Of a stretch of DNA of 64,000 nt, positions 49,898 to 59,018 are shown piece by piece. The position numbers and the translations under genes were made by a program. Origin of the DNA: Fretibacterium fastidiosum (GTDB lineage: Bacteria; Synergistota; Synergistia; Synergistales; Aminobacteriaceae); the NCBI RefSeq assembly GCF_964642095.1, contig NZ_OZ209244.1:1-64000 (forward strand), in the 5' to 3' direction. Within the stretch, counting starts at the first letter, position 1. The number at the start of each line of letters is the position of its first letter. The notes below the pieces were generated by a model, which made no database searches, was not told the origin of the DNA, and was given only the letters and a program-made list of their open reading frames with translations.

Positions 49898-51283
49898 ATG
49901 GCTTTATGGGCTGGAAGGTTTGAGAAGGACATGGACCAACTCGTCAAGGAGTTCAACGCCTCCATCGGCTTCGACGTGAGGGCATACCGCGAGAACATCG
50001 AGGGGAGCATCGCTCACGTCGCCATGCTGGCGAAGCAGGGCATCGTGACGGAGGCCGAACGGGATGCGATCGTCGCCGGACTTGAGAGGATTCGGGAGGG
50101 GCTGGACGCCGGAACGATCCGTTTCACCGTGGAGGACGAGGACATCGCCATGGGCGTGGAGGCCCGCCTCATCAAGGACATAGGCGACGTTGGCAAGAAG
50201 CTTCACACCGCCAGGAGCCGGAACGACCAAAGCCTGCTGGACACGACGATGCTCCTGCGCCGGGAGATGCGCGAGATCGAGAGGGCGTTGGTGGACCTGA
50301 TGAAGGTTATCCTGGACAGGGCGGAGGCGGGGACGGACGTCCTGATGCCGGGCTTCACCCACATGCAGCACGCCCAACCCATCACCGTCGGCTTCTGGTT
50401 CATGGCGTACTTTCAGATGTTTCGGCGGGATATGGACCGCCTTCAGGACTGCCGTGCGCGCACCGACTTCTGTCCCCTTGGAGCCTGTGCCCTTGCGGGA
50501 ACCACCCTGCCCATCGACCGGCAGGCCACCGCAGAGGCCCTCGACTTCTCCGCACCCACGGAGAACGCCATGGACACGGTAAGCGACCGCGACTTCATGA
50601 TCGAGTTCCTCAGCGCGGCCTCCATCTCCATGATGCATCTGTCGCGATGGGCCGAGGAATTCGTCTGGTACAACAGCACCGAGTTCTCCTACCTCGCCCT
50701 CGACGACAGCTTCTGCACGGGGAGCAGCATCATGCCGCAGAAGAAGAACCCGGACATCGCGGAGCTCCTTCGCGGAAAGGTCGGCCGGGTCTATGGCGAC
50801 CTGATGGGGCTGCTCACCGTGCTCAAGGGGACTCCCCTCGCGTTCAACAAGGACTTTCAGGAGGACAAGGAGAAGGTCTACGACGCCATCGACACGTGGA
50901 AGGCGAGCCTCCGTATCTTTGAGAAGATGATCGAGGCCGCTTCGTTCCGGTCGGACGCACTGAACGCGCAGCTGGAGAAGGGATTTCTCAATGCCACGGA
51001 TGCGGCGGAGCACCTGGTCGTAAAGGGCATCCCCTTCCGCGAGGCGCACGAGATCGTAGGGCACATGGTGAGGGCCTGCGAGAAAAAACGCTGCCGCCTC
51101 GAGGACCTCACTGACACGGACCTGGCCCTCATCGACCCCCGCCTGTCCAGGTCCACGGTGGGCGACATCGGCATCAGGGCCTGTGTGAACGCCAGGAGGT
51201 CCTACGGAGGCACGGCTCCCGCGGAGGTGCGGCGGCAGGTTGAGGCCGGCAGAGAGTGGCTTGCGAGGGCGAGGGGGGATTGA
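49898..51283 (+). CDS. argH: Argininosuccinate lyase
   Basis: 461 residues, the normal length; ATG 49898 with AAGGAGG upstream. Fumarase/aspartase superfamily signature GSSIMPQKKNPD, plus TARSRNDQSLLDTTMLLR, FTHMQHAQPITVG and catalytic-loop Ser in that signature. Reversibly splits argininosuccinate into arginine and fumarate. It usually pairs with ArgG; none is present here. Its coupling with an arginine-degrading enzyme suggests either recovery of arginine from citrulline with ArgG elsewhere, or use in amino-acid fermentation. Confidence 0.93.
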   Translation: MALWAGRFEKDMDQLVKEFNASIGFDVRAYRENIEGSIAHVAMLAKQGIVTEAERDAIVAGLERIREGLDAGTIRFTVEDEDIAMGVEARLIKDIGDVGKKLHTARSRNDQSLLDTTMLLRREMREIERALVDLMKVILDRAEAGTDVLMPGFTHMQHAQPITVGFWFMAYFQMFRRDMDRLQDCRARTDFCPLGACALAGTTLPIDRQATAEALDFSAPTENAMDTVSDRDFMIEFLSAASISMMHLSRWAEEFVWYNSTEFSYLALDDSFCTGSSIMPQKKNPDIAELLRGKVGRVYGDLMGLLTVLKGTPLAFNKDFQEDKEKVYDAIDTWKASLRIFEKMIEAASFRSDALNAQLEKGFLNATDAAEHLVVKGIPFREAHEIVGHMVRACEKKRCRLEDLTDTDLALIDPRLSRSTVGDIGIRACVNARRSYGGTAPAEVRRQVEAGREWLARARGD

Positions 51284-51421
51284 AGCCGCCGCGTCGCTCC
51301 TCCGCCTCAAAAAGCTGCGTCCGTTTCTGCCTTTCCCGCCGGGATTCGTGTTAAACTGATGGTTCATAAACTCTCCTGCATCGACAGGTGAAATTCACGG
51401 GCATGGAAAGGATGGAACATC

Positions 51422-52765
51422 ATGAGCGATGGGCACAACGAGAGGGAGAACTGGGGGAGCCGGATCGGCTTCATCCTGGCGGCGTCGGGGTCGGCGATCG
51501 GCCTGGGAAACATCTGGCGCTTCCCCTACATGGTGGGGATGAACGGCGGGGCGGCGTTTCTGGTCGTCTACCTGCTGCTGGTGGCCACCATCGGGGCGAC
51601 GGTCATGCTGGGCGAGTTTGCGCTGGGACGGCGTATGCGCAAGGCGCCGGTCCCGGCCTTCTGGCAGGCGTCGGGGACCCACACCTGGACCCTCGTGGGC
51701 TGGATGGGAACGATAGGGGGGAGCTTCATCATCCTCTCCTACTACGCGGTCATCGGGGGCTGGACGCTGAAGTACATCGTGGCAAGCCTTCAGGACCTGA
51801 TGCCGCAGGCCGTGGAGGGCCAGTCCCGCGACGTCTTCAACCACTTCGTCGGCAGCCCCACGGAGGTGATCGCCTACTTCCTGGCCTTCATGGCCATGAC
51901 GGTGGGCATCGTGCTGGGGGGCATCGGCAAGGGCATCGAGCGCGCCTGCAAGGTGATGATGCCGCTGCTCTTCCTCATCATGCTCGTGCTCATCGCGCGG
52001 GCCGTCACCCTGCCGGGGGCCCTGCAGGGCCTCGACTTCTACCTGCGGCCCGACTTCAGCAAGCTGACCTGGCCGGCCCTGCTGGACGCCCTGAGCCAGG
52101 GCTTCTTCTCCCTCTCCCTGGGGATGGGCATTATGGTCACCTACGCCAGCTACATCAGGGACGAGGAGCACCTGCCCTCCAGCGTCGCCTACGTGGTCTT
52201 CTACGACTCGCTGGCGGCCTTCCTGGCGGGGCTCGTCATCTTCCCTGCGGTGTTCTCCATGGGGCTCGAACCCACCCAGGGCGTGGGGCTGACGTTCATC
52301 GTCCTGCCGGGGGTCTTCGCCAGGATGCCCCACGGCGAAATCTTTTCCGCCCTGTTCTTCGTCCTACTCTTCTTCGCGGCCATCACCTCCTCCATGTCGC
52401 TCTTCGAGGTGACCGTGGCCCACGGCATGGACGACCTGAAGTGGTCCCGCAGAAAGTCCTCCCTCGTCATGGGGGTCATCATCACGCTGCTGGGCCTGCC
52501 CTCGGCCGCGTCCCTGAGCGGCTCCCCCAAGCTCTGGGGTATGGACTTCCTGAGCGCCATGGACTTCCTGTCCAACCACATCATACTGCCGCTCTGCGCC
52601 ATCCTGACCTGCATCTTCGTCGGCTGGCGGTTCCTCGACAGGGCGGAGGACGAGATATCAAACCACGGGACCTATCGCTTCAAATTGCTGAGAGCCTGGG
52701 CCTGGATCATCCGCATCGTGGCGCCCGTCGCCATCGGCATCGTGTTCTACAAGGGGCTCTTTTAG
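51422..52765 (+). CDS. NSS family sodium-dependent amino acid transporter
   Basis: 447 residues, about 11-12 helices as for bacterial LeuT-like proteins. The hallmark SAIGLGNIWRFPYMVGMNGG carries the Na+ and amino-acid binding residues of TM1; TM6 is seen in DALSQGFFSLSLGMGIMVTY and TM8 in AAITSSMSLFEVTVAHGMDD. Imports an amino acid with Na+. Monocistronic, ending at a terminator (52799-52823). ATG 51422 has a weak AAAGGATGG upstream. Confidence 0.92.
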   Translation: MSDGHNERENWGSRIGFILAASGSAIGLGNIWRFPYMVGMNGGAAFLVVYLLLVATIGATVMLGEFALGRRMRKAPVPAFWQASGTHTWTLVGWMGTIGGSFIILSYYAVIGGWTLKYIVASLQDLMPQAVEGQSRDVFNHFVGSPTEVIAYFLAFMAMTVGIVLGGIGKGIERACKVMMPLLFLIMLVLIARAVTLPGALQGLDFYLRPDFSKLTWPALLDALSQGFFSLSLGMGIMVTYASYIRDEEHLPSSVAYVVFYDSLAAFLAGLVIFPAVFSMGLEPTQGVGLTFIVLPGVFARMPHGEIFSALFFVLLFFAAITSSMSLFEVTVAHGMDDLKWSRRKSSLVMGVIITLLGLPSAASLSGSPKLWGMDFLSAMDFLSNHIILPLCAILTCIFVGWRFLDRAEDEISNHGTYRFKLLRAWAWIIRIVAPVAIGIVFYKGLF

Positions 52766-52798
52766 GCGACGACGGGGGCTTGCCGTTTTCAAGAGCGC

Positions 52799-52823
52799 AA
52801 AAAAGGGGGCTTCGGCCCCCTTT
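52799..52823. terminator. Bidirectional intrinsic terminator
   Basis: AAAAAAGGGGGC, TTCG loop, GCCCCCTTT. It lies between convergent genes (NSS transporter + and alcohol dehydrogenase -), with A- and T-runs on both sides. Confidence 0.9.
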
Positions 52824-52851
52824 CGTCGTCCCGCAAACCGGCGCCAAAAGC

Positions 52852-54033
52852 TCAGTACGCCAGCTTGTAGATTTCGAGGACGTCCTCCTCGCTCAGGCAC
52901 TTCAGCTTGCCGAAGCTGCCGTGGGACGAGGCGTTCTCCGCCAGGCGGCGGACGTCCTCCTCCTGGACGTTCAGCTCGCGCAGCGTCGTCGGCGCGCCGA
53001 TGGAGCCGAAGAAGTCCTCCAGCGACTCGATGCCCTCAAGCGCCTTGTCCTCGTCCGTCCCGTCGTAGATGTCAAAGACGTTCTCCGCCAGCCGGGCGAA
53101 GGGCACGGGGTATTCCTCGTGCAGGTAGCGCGCCCAGGCGGGCATCATGACCGAGAGCGACGCGCCGTGGGGCACGTCGAACAGCAGGCTGAGAGCATGT
53201 CCCAGCTTGTGGGAGGCAAAGTCCCCGCGGCCGTTCCGCCCGCAGGACAAAAAGCCGCTGTGGGCGATGGAAGCCGCCCAGGCGTACTCCGCCCGCGCGT
53301 CGTAGTCCTTCGGGTTCTCGATCAGGTCCGGAATCAGGCGCATCATGCTGCGCAGGAGGGCATACCCCTGCTCGTCCATCAGCTCCGCCCCCTCGTCGCC
53401 GTCCAGCACGCGCTCCAGCACGTGGGCCATGATGTCCACGCCGCCGTTGACCGTCTGCCGCTCCGGGAGCGTGAACTGCAGCGTCGGGTCGATGACGGAC
53501 ACCTTCGGAAAGAGCAACGGGCTCGATATAGAGGTCTTGAACTCGCTCTCCGGGTTTGACACCACAGCGATGTCGTTCACCTCGCTCGAGGTGGCCGACG
53601 CCGTCAGGACGCCGAAGATCGGCAGGGCCTTCTGCACCTCAGCCTTCTTTTCAAAGAAGTCCCACACGTCGCCGTCGTAGCACGCTCCCGCGGCTACGGC
53701 CTTCGCCGAGTCGAAGACGCTGCCGCCGCCGATGGGGACGATGGCGTCAACCGGCACGGCCTTGATCCGCGCTATCGCCTCGCGCACCTTGTCCACCCGC
53801 GGGTTCGGCAGGACGCCCCCCACCTCCGGAAACTCGATGCCGGCCCGCGTCAGCGCCTCCGTCACCTGCGCGTAGGCCCCATTCTTAAAGATCGCCCCGC
53901 CGCCGTAGAGCAGGAGCACGCTCCTGGCGCGGATCGCGGAGAGCTGCTCCGCCAGCTTGGGGATCGTCCCCTCGCCAAAGAAGACGATCGTCGGATTCCA
54001 CCACGTAAAGTTATGCAATTCAAGCGCCTCCAT
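52852..54033 (-). CDS. Iron-containing alcohol dehydrogenase (YqhD/BdhA type)
   Basis: 393 residues. NAD(P) loop VPIGGGSVFDSAKAVAAG; metal ligands Asp in GGVDIMAHVLE, His in ASHKLGHALSLLF and His in DVPHGASLSVMM. The sequence HNFTWWNPTIVFFGEGTI at the start is typical of the NADPH-dependent butanol/aldehyde reductase (YqhD) subgroup. It reduces fermentation aldehydes or detoxifies reactive ones in the cytoplasm. Stands alone. Confidence 0.9.
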   Translation of the reverse strand: MEALELHNFTWWNPTIVFFGEGTIPKLAEQLSAIRARSVLLLYGGGAIFKNGAYAQVTEALTRAGIEFPEVGGVLPNPRVDKVREAIARIKAVPVDAIVPIGGGSVFDSAKAVAAGACYDGDVWDFFEKKAEVQKALPIFGVLTASATSSEVNDIAVVSNPESEFKTSISSPLLFPKVSVIDPTLQFTLPERQTVNGGVDIMAHVLERVLDGDEGAELMDEQGYALLRSMMRLIPDLIENPKDYDARAEYAWAASIAHSGFLSCGRNGRGDFASHKLGHALSLLFDVPHGASLSVMMPAWARYLHEEYPVPFARLAENVFDIYDGTDEDKALEGIESLEDFFGSIGAPTTLRELNVQEEDVRRLAENASSHGSFGKLKCLSEEDVLEIYKLAY

Positions 54034-54091
54034 TCACAGAAAAATTCATGAAAAACAGAGCATTATCAATCGGCGGGATCTCACGGCCCCT

Positions 54092-55486
54092 TCAGGCGCC
54101 TCCCCCCGCCCGCCTCAGTCTGGCGAGGCGCAGGCGCCTGGCCTCACACCGCAGGAGGCCCAGCCTGCGGCACTGACCCCAGAGGAGCAGGATGGACAGC
54201 GCGCCGCCCCCCGCGTCCAAAGCGGGGAAGGCGCCCCAGACGCCGATGGCACCCCAGATGCGGGGCATGATGAGGAGCGCCGGGATGAGGAAGACGAACT
54301 GGCGGCAGAGGGAGAGGAAGAGAGAGAGTCCGGACAGACCGATCCCCTGAAAGAAACTGTTCGTGACCATGGCCACGCCGGTGAAGATGACGCCCGCATA
54401 GGCGACGCGCCCTCCCACGACGGCGATGGTCAGGAGCTCGGGGTCGGTGGAGAACAGGCGCATCATGTCCCACAGGAAGAAGTGCACCACGACGACGCTG
54501 CCCATGAAGTACCCCGTGCCGAGGATGAGGGCCAGCTTCAGCGCCTCCAGAACGCGCAGGGGACGCCGCGCGCCCCAGTTGAAGCCGAAGATGGCCTGCA
54601 CCCCGTCGCATATCCCCACGACGGGAAGGAAGAGCAGGGAGTCCCAGCCCATGAAGGCCCCCAGGGCGGAGACGGCGAGGGGGCCGCTGTACTTCGCCAG
54701 GGACTGGTTGAACAACACGTAAAACAAGGAAAACGAAACCTCCGTCAAGGCGGAGGGGAAGCCCAGGGCCGTGAGGCGGCCGAGGAGCCTCGGCTGCAGG
54801 CGGCAGTGCTGCAAGCGAAGGCGCAGGTGCCCCAACCGGCGCCAGTAGAAGGAGGCGACCCACAGCAGGCTGGCCAGCTGCGCCAACGCCGTGCCCCACG
54901 CTGCCCCCGCGACGCCCCACTTCAGGCCCCAGACGAACAGCGCGTCCAGAACGATGTTCGCGACGGCACCCAACACCTGCGTGGCCATGGCAAAGTTGGG
55001 GCGTCCCTCCGCACGGATGGCGAAGTTCATGACGAAGGAGAGCATCCCAAAGGGCGCGCCCAGCAGGATGACGCGCAGGTACTCCCGCGACGGACCAAGG
55101 AGCTCCTCGTTCGCGCCGCTCAGTCGCAGCAGCGGGTCCATCCAGATGAAGGCGACGACGCTCACCAGGACGCTGACCAGCGCAGCTGCGGCGAGGGCGC
55201 TGCCCAGCACGGCCTCGGCCAGGTCGTCGTTCTTCTCCCCCAGCGCCCCCGATATCATGGGGACGGCCCCGATCCCAAAGAGCAGCGAGAGCGAGAGGAG
55301 CAGGAGCATGAAGGGGAAGCAGACGCTGATGGCGGCCAGTCCCATCGTCCCGACGAGGCGGCCGACGAACATGCGGTCCACGATATTGTACAGTGCGTTC
55401 GCAAGCATCCCCGCGATGGATGGCAGCGTGAAGCTGAAGATCAGTTTCAGCATGGGCTCACGGCCCATGCGCTGCGGCTGAAGCAT
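54092..55486 (-). CDS. MATE family efflux transporter
   Basis: 464 residues, twelve hydrophobic helices in two homologous halves. N-terminal motif SIAGMLANALYNIVDRMFVG is characteristic of the DinF/NorM-like MATE group, and LFIFNFGARRPLRVL-type FGFNWGARRPLRVLEALKLA marks the second half. Exports drugs or metabolites using Na+ or H+. Preceded by GGGGGGATAT at the start ATG 55486. Divergent from the M20 gene. Confidence 0.9.
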   Translation of the reverse strand: MLQPQRMGREPMLKLIFSFTLPSIAGMLANALYNIVDRMFVGRLVGTMGLAAISVCFPFMLLLLSLSLLFGIGAVPMISGALGEKNDDLAEAVLGSALAAAALVSVLVSVVAFIWMDPLLRLSGANEELLGPSREYLRVILLGAPFGMLSFVMNFAIRAEGRPNFAMATQVLGAVANIVLDALFVWGLKWGVAGAAWGTALAQLASLLWVASFYWRRLGHLRLRLQHCRLQPRLLGRLTALGFPSALTEVSFSLFYVLFNQSLAKYSGPLAVSALGAFMGWDSLLFLPVVGICDGVQAIFGFNWGARRPLRVLEALKLALILGTGYFMGSVVVVHFFLWDMMRLFSTDPELLTIAVVGGRVAYAGVIFTGVAMVTNSFFQGIGLSGLSLFLSLCRQFVFLIPALLIMPRIWGAIGVWGAFPALDAGGGALSILLLWGQCRRLGLLRCEARRLRLARLRRAGGGA

Positions 55487-55620
55487 AGATATCCCCCCCG
55501 TGTCAATGAATTTGCCTCAAAACGTTTCCAGGGCCTATCATAGCACAGCCGGACCTGTATTATAATGATTATAATGTCCTGGGAGAAGCGACGACAGATT
55601 GAAGGAACGATGGAGGCACG

Positions 55621-56823
55621 ATGATGAACATGCTGAGCAGGATCAAGGACCTGGCGAGGGAATATGAGCGCGACGCCGTAGCCCTGCGGCGACACTTCCA
55701 CGCGCATCCGGAGCTCTCCTGGCAGGAGGCTCGGACGACGGACCGCATCGCGGAGGAGCTGGGGAAACTGGGCATTCCGGTCCTCCATCGCGGCTACGGC
55801 GGGACGTCGAGCGGCCTGATCGCCGACATCGAGGGCGCCCGTCCCGGCAGGCGCGTGGCCCTGCGCTCGGACATCGACGCTCTGCCCATCCACGAGGAAA
55901 ACGACGTCGAGTACCGATCCCAAAACGACGGCGTCATGCACGCCTGCGGACACGACGGGCACATGGCGGGGCTGCTCACCGCGGCGCGCATCCTGACGCA
56001 GATTCGGGACGAGCTGCCCGGCACGGTGCGCCTGCTGTTTCAGCCCGCCGAGGAGGATGGCCCCCGCGGTGGAGCCAGGGTCATGATCCAGGAGGGGGCG
56101 CTTCAGGGTGTGGACGGCATCTTCGGCCTCCACCTCTTCAGCCTCTACCCCACTGGCAAGGTGCTCTATCGGTCCGGCCCCTGCATGGCCTCGGCCGACG
56201 GCTGGGACCTGGTCGTCACGGGCAAGGGGGGACACGGCGCCGCCCCGGAGAAGGCCGTGGACCCCGTCGTCGCCGCCTGCACGCTGGGCTGCGCCCTGCA
56301 GACCATCGTCTCCCGCGAGGTCGCGCCCACGGACACGGCCGTCATCAGCATCACCAGCGTGGAGAGCTCCACCAAAACCCGCAACATCATCCCTGAGAGC
56401 GTCACCCTGATGGGAGCGACCCGCGCCCTGAGCCCGGAGATGCAGGACAGGGTCGAGGCCGCCATGCGCCGCATCGCGGAGGGCGTCGCCCTGACGACGC
56501 GCTGCAGGATCGACCTGAACTACATGCGCTTCTACCCCGCGGTCATCAACGACCCGAAGCTGACCCAAATCCTGAAGGAGACGGCGGAGGCGATGTTCGG
56601 CGCCGACGCGGAGGAGGCGCCCGTGAACATGGGCTCCGAGGACTTCAGCTTCTACGGCCGTGCCGTGCCGGCGACCTTCGCTCAACTGGGCGTCGGCGAC
56701 CCCGCCCAGCCGGGCACCCGCTGCCCCCATCACTCGCCGACCTTCAACCTGGACGAGGCGCAGCTCAAGCGCGCGGCCGCCCTCCACGCCGGCTTCGCCT
56801 GGAGCTTCCTGAACGGGGATTAA
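55621..56823 (+). CDS. M20 family metallopeptidase / amidohydrolase
   Basis: 400 residues, ATG 55621 with GGAGG 5 nt upstream (next codon is also ATG). Two-metal site motifs: LRRHFHAHPELSWQEAR, LRSDIDALPIHEE, MHACGHDGHMAGLL, FQPAEEDGPRGGA and MGSEDFSFYGRAVP. N-acyl-L-amino-acid or dipeptide amidohydrolase type. TATAAT repeats at 55561 and 55570 may be its promoter. Followed 6 bp later by a DnaQ-like exonuclease gene. Third M20 enzyme of the window and most distant in context from a transporter. Confidence 0.88.
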   Translation: MMNMLSRIKDLAREYERDAVALRRHFHAHPELSWQEARTTDRIAEELGKLGIPVLHRGYGGTSSGLIADIEGARPGRRVALRSDIDALPIHEENDVEYRSQNDGVMHACGHDGHMAGLLTAARILTQIRDELPGTVRLLFQPAEEDGPRGGARVMIQEGALQGVDGIFGLHLFSLYPTGKVLYRSGPCMASADGWDLVVTGKGGHGAAPEKAVDPVVAACTLGCALQTIVSREVAPTDTAVISITSVESSTKTRNIIPESVTLMGATRALSPEMQDRVEAAMRRIAEGVALTTRCRIDLNYMRFYPAVINDPKLTQILKETAEAMFGADAEEAPVNMGSEDFSFYGRAVPATFAQLGVGDPAQPGTRCPHHSPTFNLDEAQLKRAAALHAGFAWSFLNGD

Positions 56824-56829
56824 GCCGGC

Positions 56830-57579
56830 GTGAACATCGCGGCCTTCGACCTCGAGACGAACGGCTACCCGGGGACCTCCGTGCTCTCCGCCTCGTCCAT
56901 CGTGTTCGACGAGACGGGGTGCCTCCTTGCCTTCTTCAACCGCTTCTACCTTCCTACCGAACCCTTCAACCGCTGGCTCGTCCGCGTCCACGGCCTGACG
57001 CCCGAAAGGCTCCTGGCCCTGCGCGCCCGCCGCCCCGGGGGTTCGCCCTACTTCGTCGAGGACTGGCCCGACCTGATGGCGTTCTGGGACCATTGGAACG
57101 TCGAGGGGCTCGTCATCCACAACGCGCGCTTCGACATGGCCTTCCTTCCGGAGGCGGCTCAACTCCTCCTCCCGTGCTGGTGCTCCATGCGGGGCCTGAC
57201 GGAGTTCTGTGCCCTGCCGGGGCGGAACCGCTTCAAGCCACCACGGCTCAGTGAGGCCGTGGACGCGGTGTGCTGCGGTCCCCGCGCGCTGTCCGTCACG
57301 GAGGACATTCAGCGCGCGGAGGAGGCCGTCGGGGACGCCGCGGCACACGTTTCCCTGTCGGACTGCTTCCAACTCTACCGCGCCGCTGCGCGCGTCGCGG
57401 CGAACCGACCGGATTGGATGGACTTCAGGACGATCTCGCTGCCCTTCCGCACGCCGAAAGGACGACCCCACCCCCCGTCCGCCTCCCCGCGCGAGGACGG
57501 CTTCACGATGGGGCTTCTGGACCTCGAGCGGCGCCTGCTCTCGCTTGGCGCGACCGGGCAGGGACTGGTCGACGGTTGA
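56830..57579 (+). CDS. DnaQ-like 3'-5' exonuclease domain protein
   Basis: 249 residues from GTG 56830. DEDDh pattern: ExoI AAFDLETNGYPG, ExoII VIHNARFDMAFLP, ExoIII AAAHVSLSDCFQLY with the His and Asp. A 40-residue tail (PFRTPKGRPHPPSASPRED) is proline-rich and unusual. Likely acts on DNA or RNA 3' ends in repair or nucleotide salvage. Starts 6 bp after the M20 gene, probably by translational coupling, and ends at a repeat cluster. Confidence 0.78.
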   Translation: MNIAAFDLETNGYPGTSVLSASSIVFDETGCLLAFFNRFYLPTEPFNRWLVRVHGLTPERLLALRARRPGGSPYFVEDWPDLMAFWDHWNVEGLVIHNARFDMAFLPEAAQLLLPCWCSMRGLTEFCALPGRNRFKPPRLSEAVDAVCCGPRALSVTEDIQRAEEAVGDAAAHVSLSDCFQLYRAAARVAANRPDWMDFRTISLPFRTPKGRPHPPSASPREDGFTMGLLDLERRLLSLGATGQGLVDG

Positions 57580-57878
57580 CCTGCCCTCTCACGGGCTGTG
57601 CGCCCCGCAGGGAGGGCGACGTCCTGTAGGTTCTTGTGGGACGACAAGCACCTCCGAACAACCGTTCGGGAAGCCGTGTGATACCAATTTGCGTCTAAAG
57701 GGAAAGAAAGGCCCCCCTGTAAGGGGGGCTGCCCCGAAGTGGGGGACTGACGCCCGTGAGCGTCAGCGAACGGCTGCCGGAAGGCTCCCCGAAGGGGAGG
57801 GGTGTTTTTCATAAGACGCGCCTGTCTGACATTCCCCATCAACGCCTCCACAAGGCAATCCATTGCCTTGCTTCGGCA

Positions 57879-57940
57879 CAGCCGACCAACGCAGCGCTGC
57901 AATCGCTGACGCGATTGCATAAGCTGCGTCGTCTGGCTGA
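57879..57940 (+). repeat. Covarying hairpin element, variant 3
   Basis: Flanks CAGCCGACC and CGTCTGGCTGA as in variants 1 and 2. Outer stem ACGCAGC (57889-57895) with GCTGCGT (57923-57929). Inside are GC, a perfect 9-bp inner stem starting TGCAATCGC (57898-57906) closed by a TGAC loop, and TAA. Confidence 0.75.
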
Positions 57941-57971
57941 GCTACGGAAGTCCCCCGGACTTCCTTCGCCC

Positions 57972-58040
57972 TCAGCCGACCGACCGGCCGCCGCAATCCT
58001 CCCCAAAGATCGGCTTGCGTGAGGCCGGTCGTCTGGCTGA
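57972..58040 (+). repeat. Covarying hairpin element, variant 2, second copy
   Basis: ACCGGCC (57983-57989) with GGCCGGT (58023-58029); differs from the 4025 copy by one base in the apical loop (CCCC versus CCCG). Confidence 0.7.
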
Positions 58041-58271
58041 ACCCCTCCGCCGCCCTTGGCGGCACCTCCCCTTTCAGGGGAGGCAATCCGTATTAAACGC
58101 GAATTGGCATGACCTTTCACCCGTCAGGGGCAGCAGAAAACGTGCAAAACCGGCGTCCGACGCACGTTAAAAATTTTGCCTTCGGATTTGGTTTTTTCTC
58201 CAGCGATTGACAGCAGGGCCTCAAAGTTTCAGGAGCCGCAGCGCAACCCGCCGCGACAAGGCTCCCGAGCC

Positions 58272-58976
58272 CTATCGCGCCTTCCTGGCCAGGTTGTCCA
58301 GGGCGCCCGTAAGCGGCAGAATCCGCTTGTCCTTCGCCGGCTGCTTCAGGGCGTCGTCCGCGCTGAGCTTCTTCTTCCAGTAGTCCTCGTTGCGCTTGAC
58401 GCTGACGCTGATCACCGAGCCCTCCAGCGACACCCCGGCGAAGAGGCCCTTCGTCATGGAGTAGCTGTAGATGGAGGCCCTGGCCTGCGCGTCCGTCGCC
58501 GCCTCGGCGCGGCGTCCTGTGGGGCCGGCGGCCACGGACACGTCGGCGCCCAGCTTCGTCCGACTGTTCAAAAACGCGCGGACCCCGTCCTCGTTGGTGA
58601 CCACCAGGACGAGGGATATCTTCTGGGCCCCGATCTGCAGGCCCAGGGACCCGCCGCCCAGGTTGTAGTAGCTGGGGCCGTACCACCGCCCCTTCTCCCG
58701 ACGCAGGATCAGCCCCTCGCCGTACTCGCCGCCGATGATCAGCCCCGCCTTCACCATCGCCGGGACGATCGCCACCGCATGGGCGTCCTTCAGGACGTCC
58801 GCCATGGCGTCCGCGTCCTCCTGCTTCGCCATGTCGTGCAGCACGTCGATAGAGTCGCTGATGATCCCCTGAGCCGATGCCGCCCAGGCCCTGTCCGTGG
58901 CAGAGGCGCAGACCGCCGCCGCCAGGACCGCCGCCAGAAAACCGTAAAACCCCTTACGAACCTTCATAGTGCGCAT
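58272..58976 (-). CDS. SYLF (Ysc84) lipid-binding domain protein
   Basis: 234 residues from ATG 58976 (GGAGG 10 nt upstream). N-terminal signal peptide FYGFLAAVLAAAVCASATDR. SYLF-domain features: DAHAVAIVPAMVKAGLIIGG, GRWYGPSYYNLGGGSLGLQ, IGAQKISLVLVVTNEDGV and the C-terminal KGLFAGVSLEGSVISVSVKR. Bacterial members are exported or membrane-associated and bind phosphoinositide-like lipids in vitro; cellular role in bacteria is unclear. Adjacent to Ppx/GppA on the same strand. Confidence 0.88.
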   Translation of the reverse strand: MRTMKVRKGFYGFLAAVLAAAVCASATDRAWAASAQGIISDSIDVLHDMAKQEDADAMADVLKDAHAVAIVPAMVKAGLIIGGEYGEGLILRREKGRWYGPSYYNLGGGSLGLQIGAQKISLVLVVTNEDGVRAFLNSRTKLGADVSVAAGPTGRRAEAATDAQARASIYSYSMTKGLFAGVSLEGSVISVSVKRNEDYWKKKLSADDALKQPAKDKRILPLTGALDNLARKAR

Positions 58977-59018
58977 GTGTTTTCCGCCTCCTGTGGGGCT
59001 CGCAGGCCCCCGAATTTG

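Larger units (their letters stand above)
57703..58095. repeat. Dispersed hairpin-repeat cluster R11
   Basis: Same module order as R4, 50 kb away: CCCCCTGTAAGGGGGG, the GGAAGGCTCCCCGAAGGGG module, CAAGGCAAT-CC-ATTGCCTTG, covarying variant 3 (57879-57940), GGAAGTCC-CCC-GGACTTCC, covarying variant 2 (57972-58040), and a CCTCCGCCGCCCTTGGCGGC...CCTCCCCTTTCAGGGGAGG module. No rpn sequence is attached here, so the repeats are independent of rpn. Confidence 0.75.
57580..58271. other. Repeat-rich intergenic region
   Basis: About 690 bases with no supported gene. 57703-58095 is hairpin-repeat cluster R11. The remainder (57580-57700 and 58096-58271) shows no features beyond a possible stem near 58115-58160 (ACCCGTCAGGGG). 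Confidence 0.5.

Noticed and set aside
51388..53559. 723-codon plus-strand frame
   Set aside because: Crosses the NSS transporter gene in the wrong frame and runs antisense into the alcohol dehydrogenase gene.
55447..57471. 674-codon minus-strand frame
   Set aside because: Antisense to the M20 and exonuclease genes; no family resemblance.
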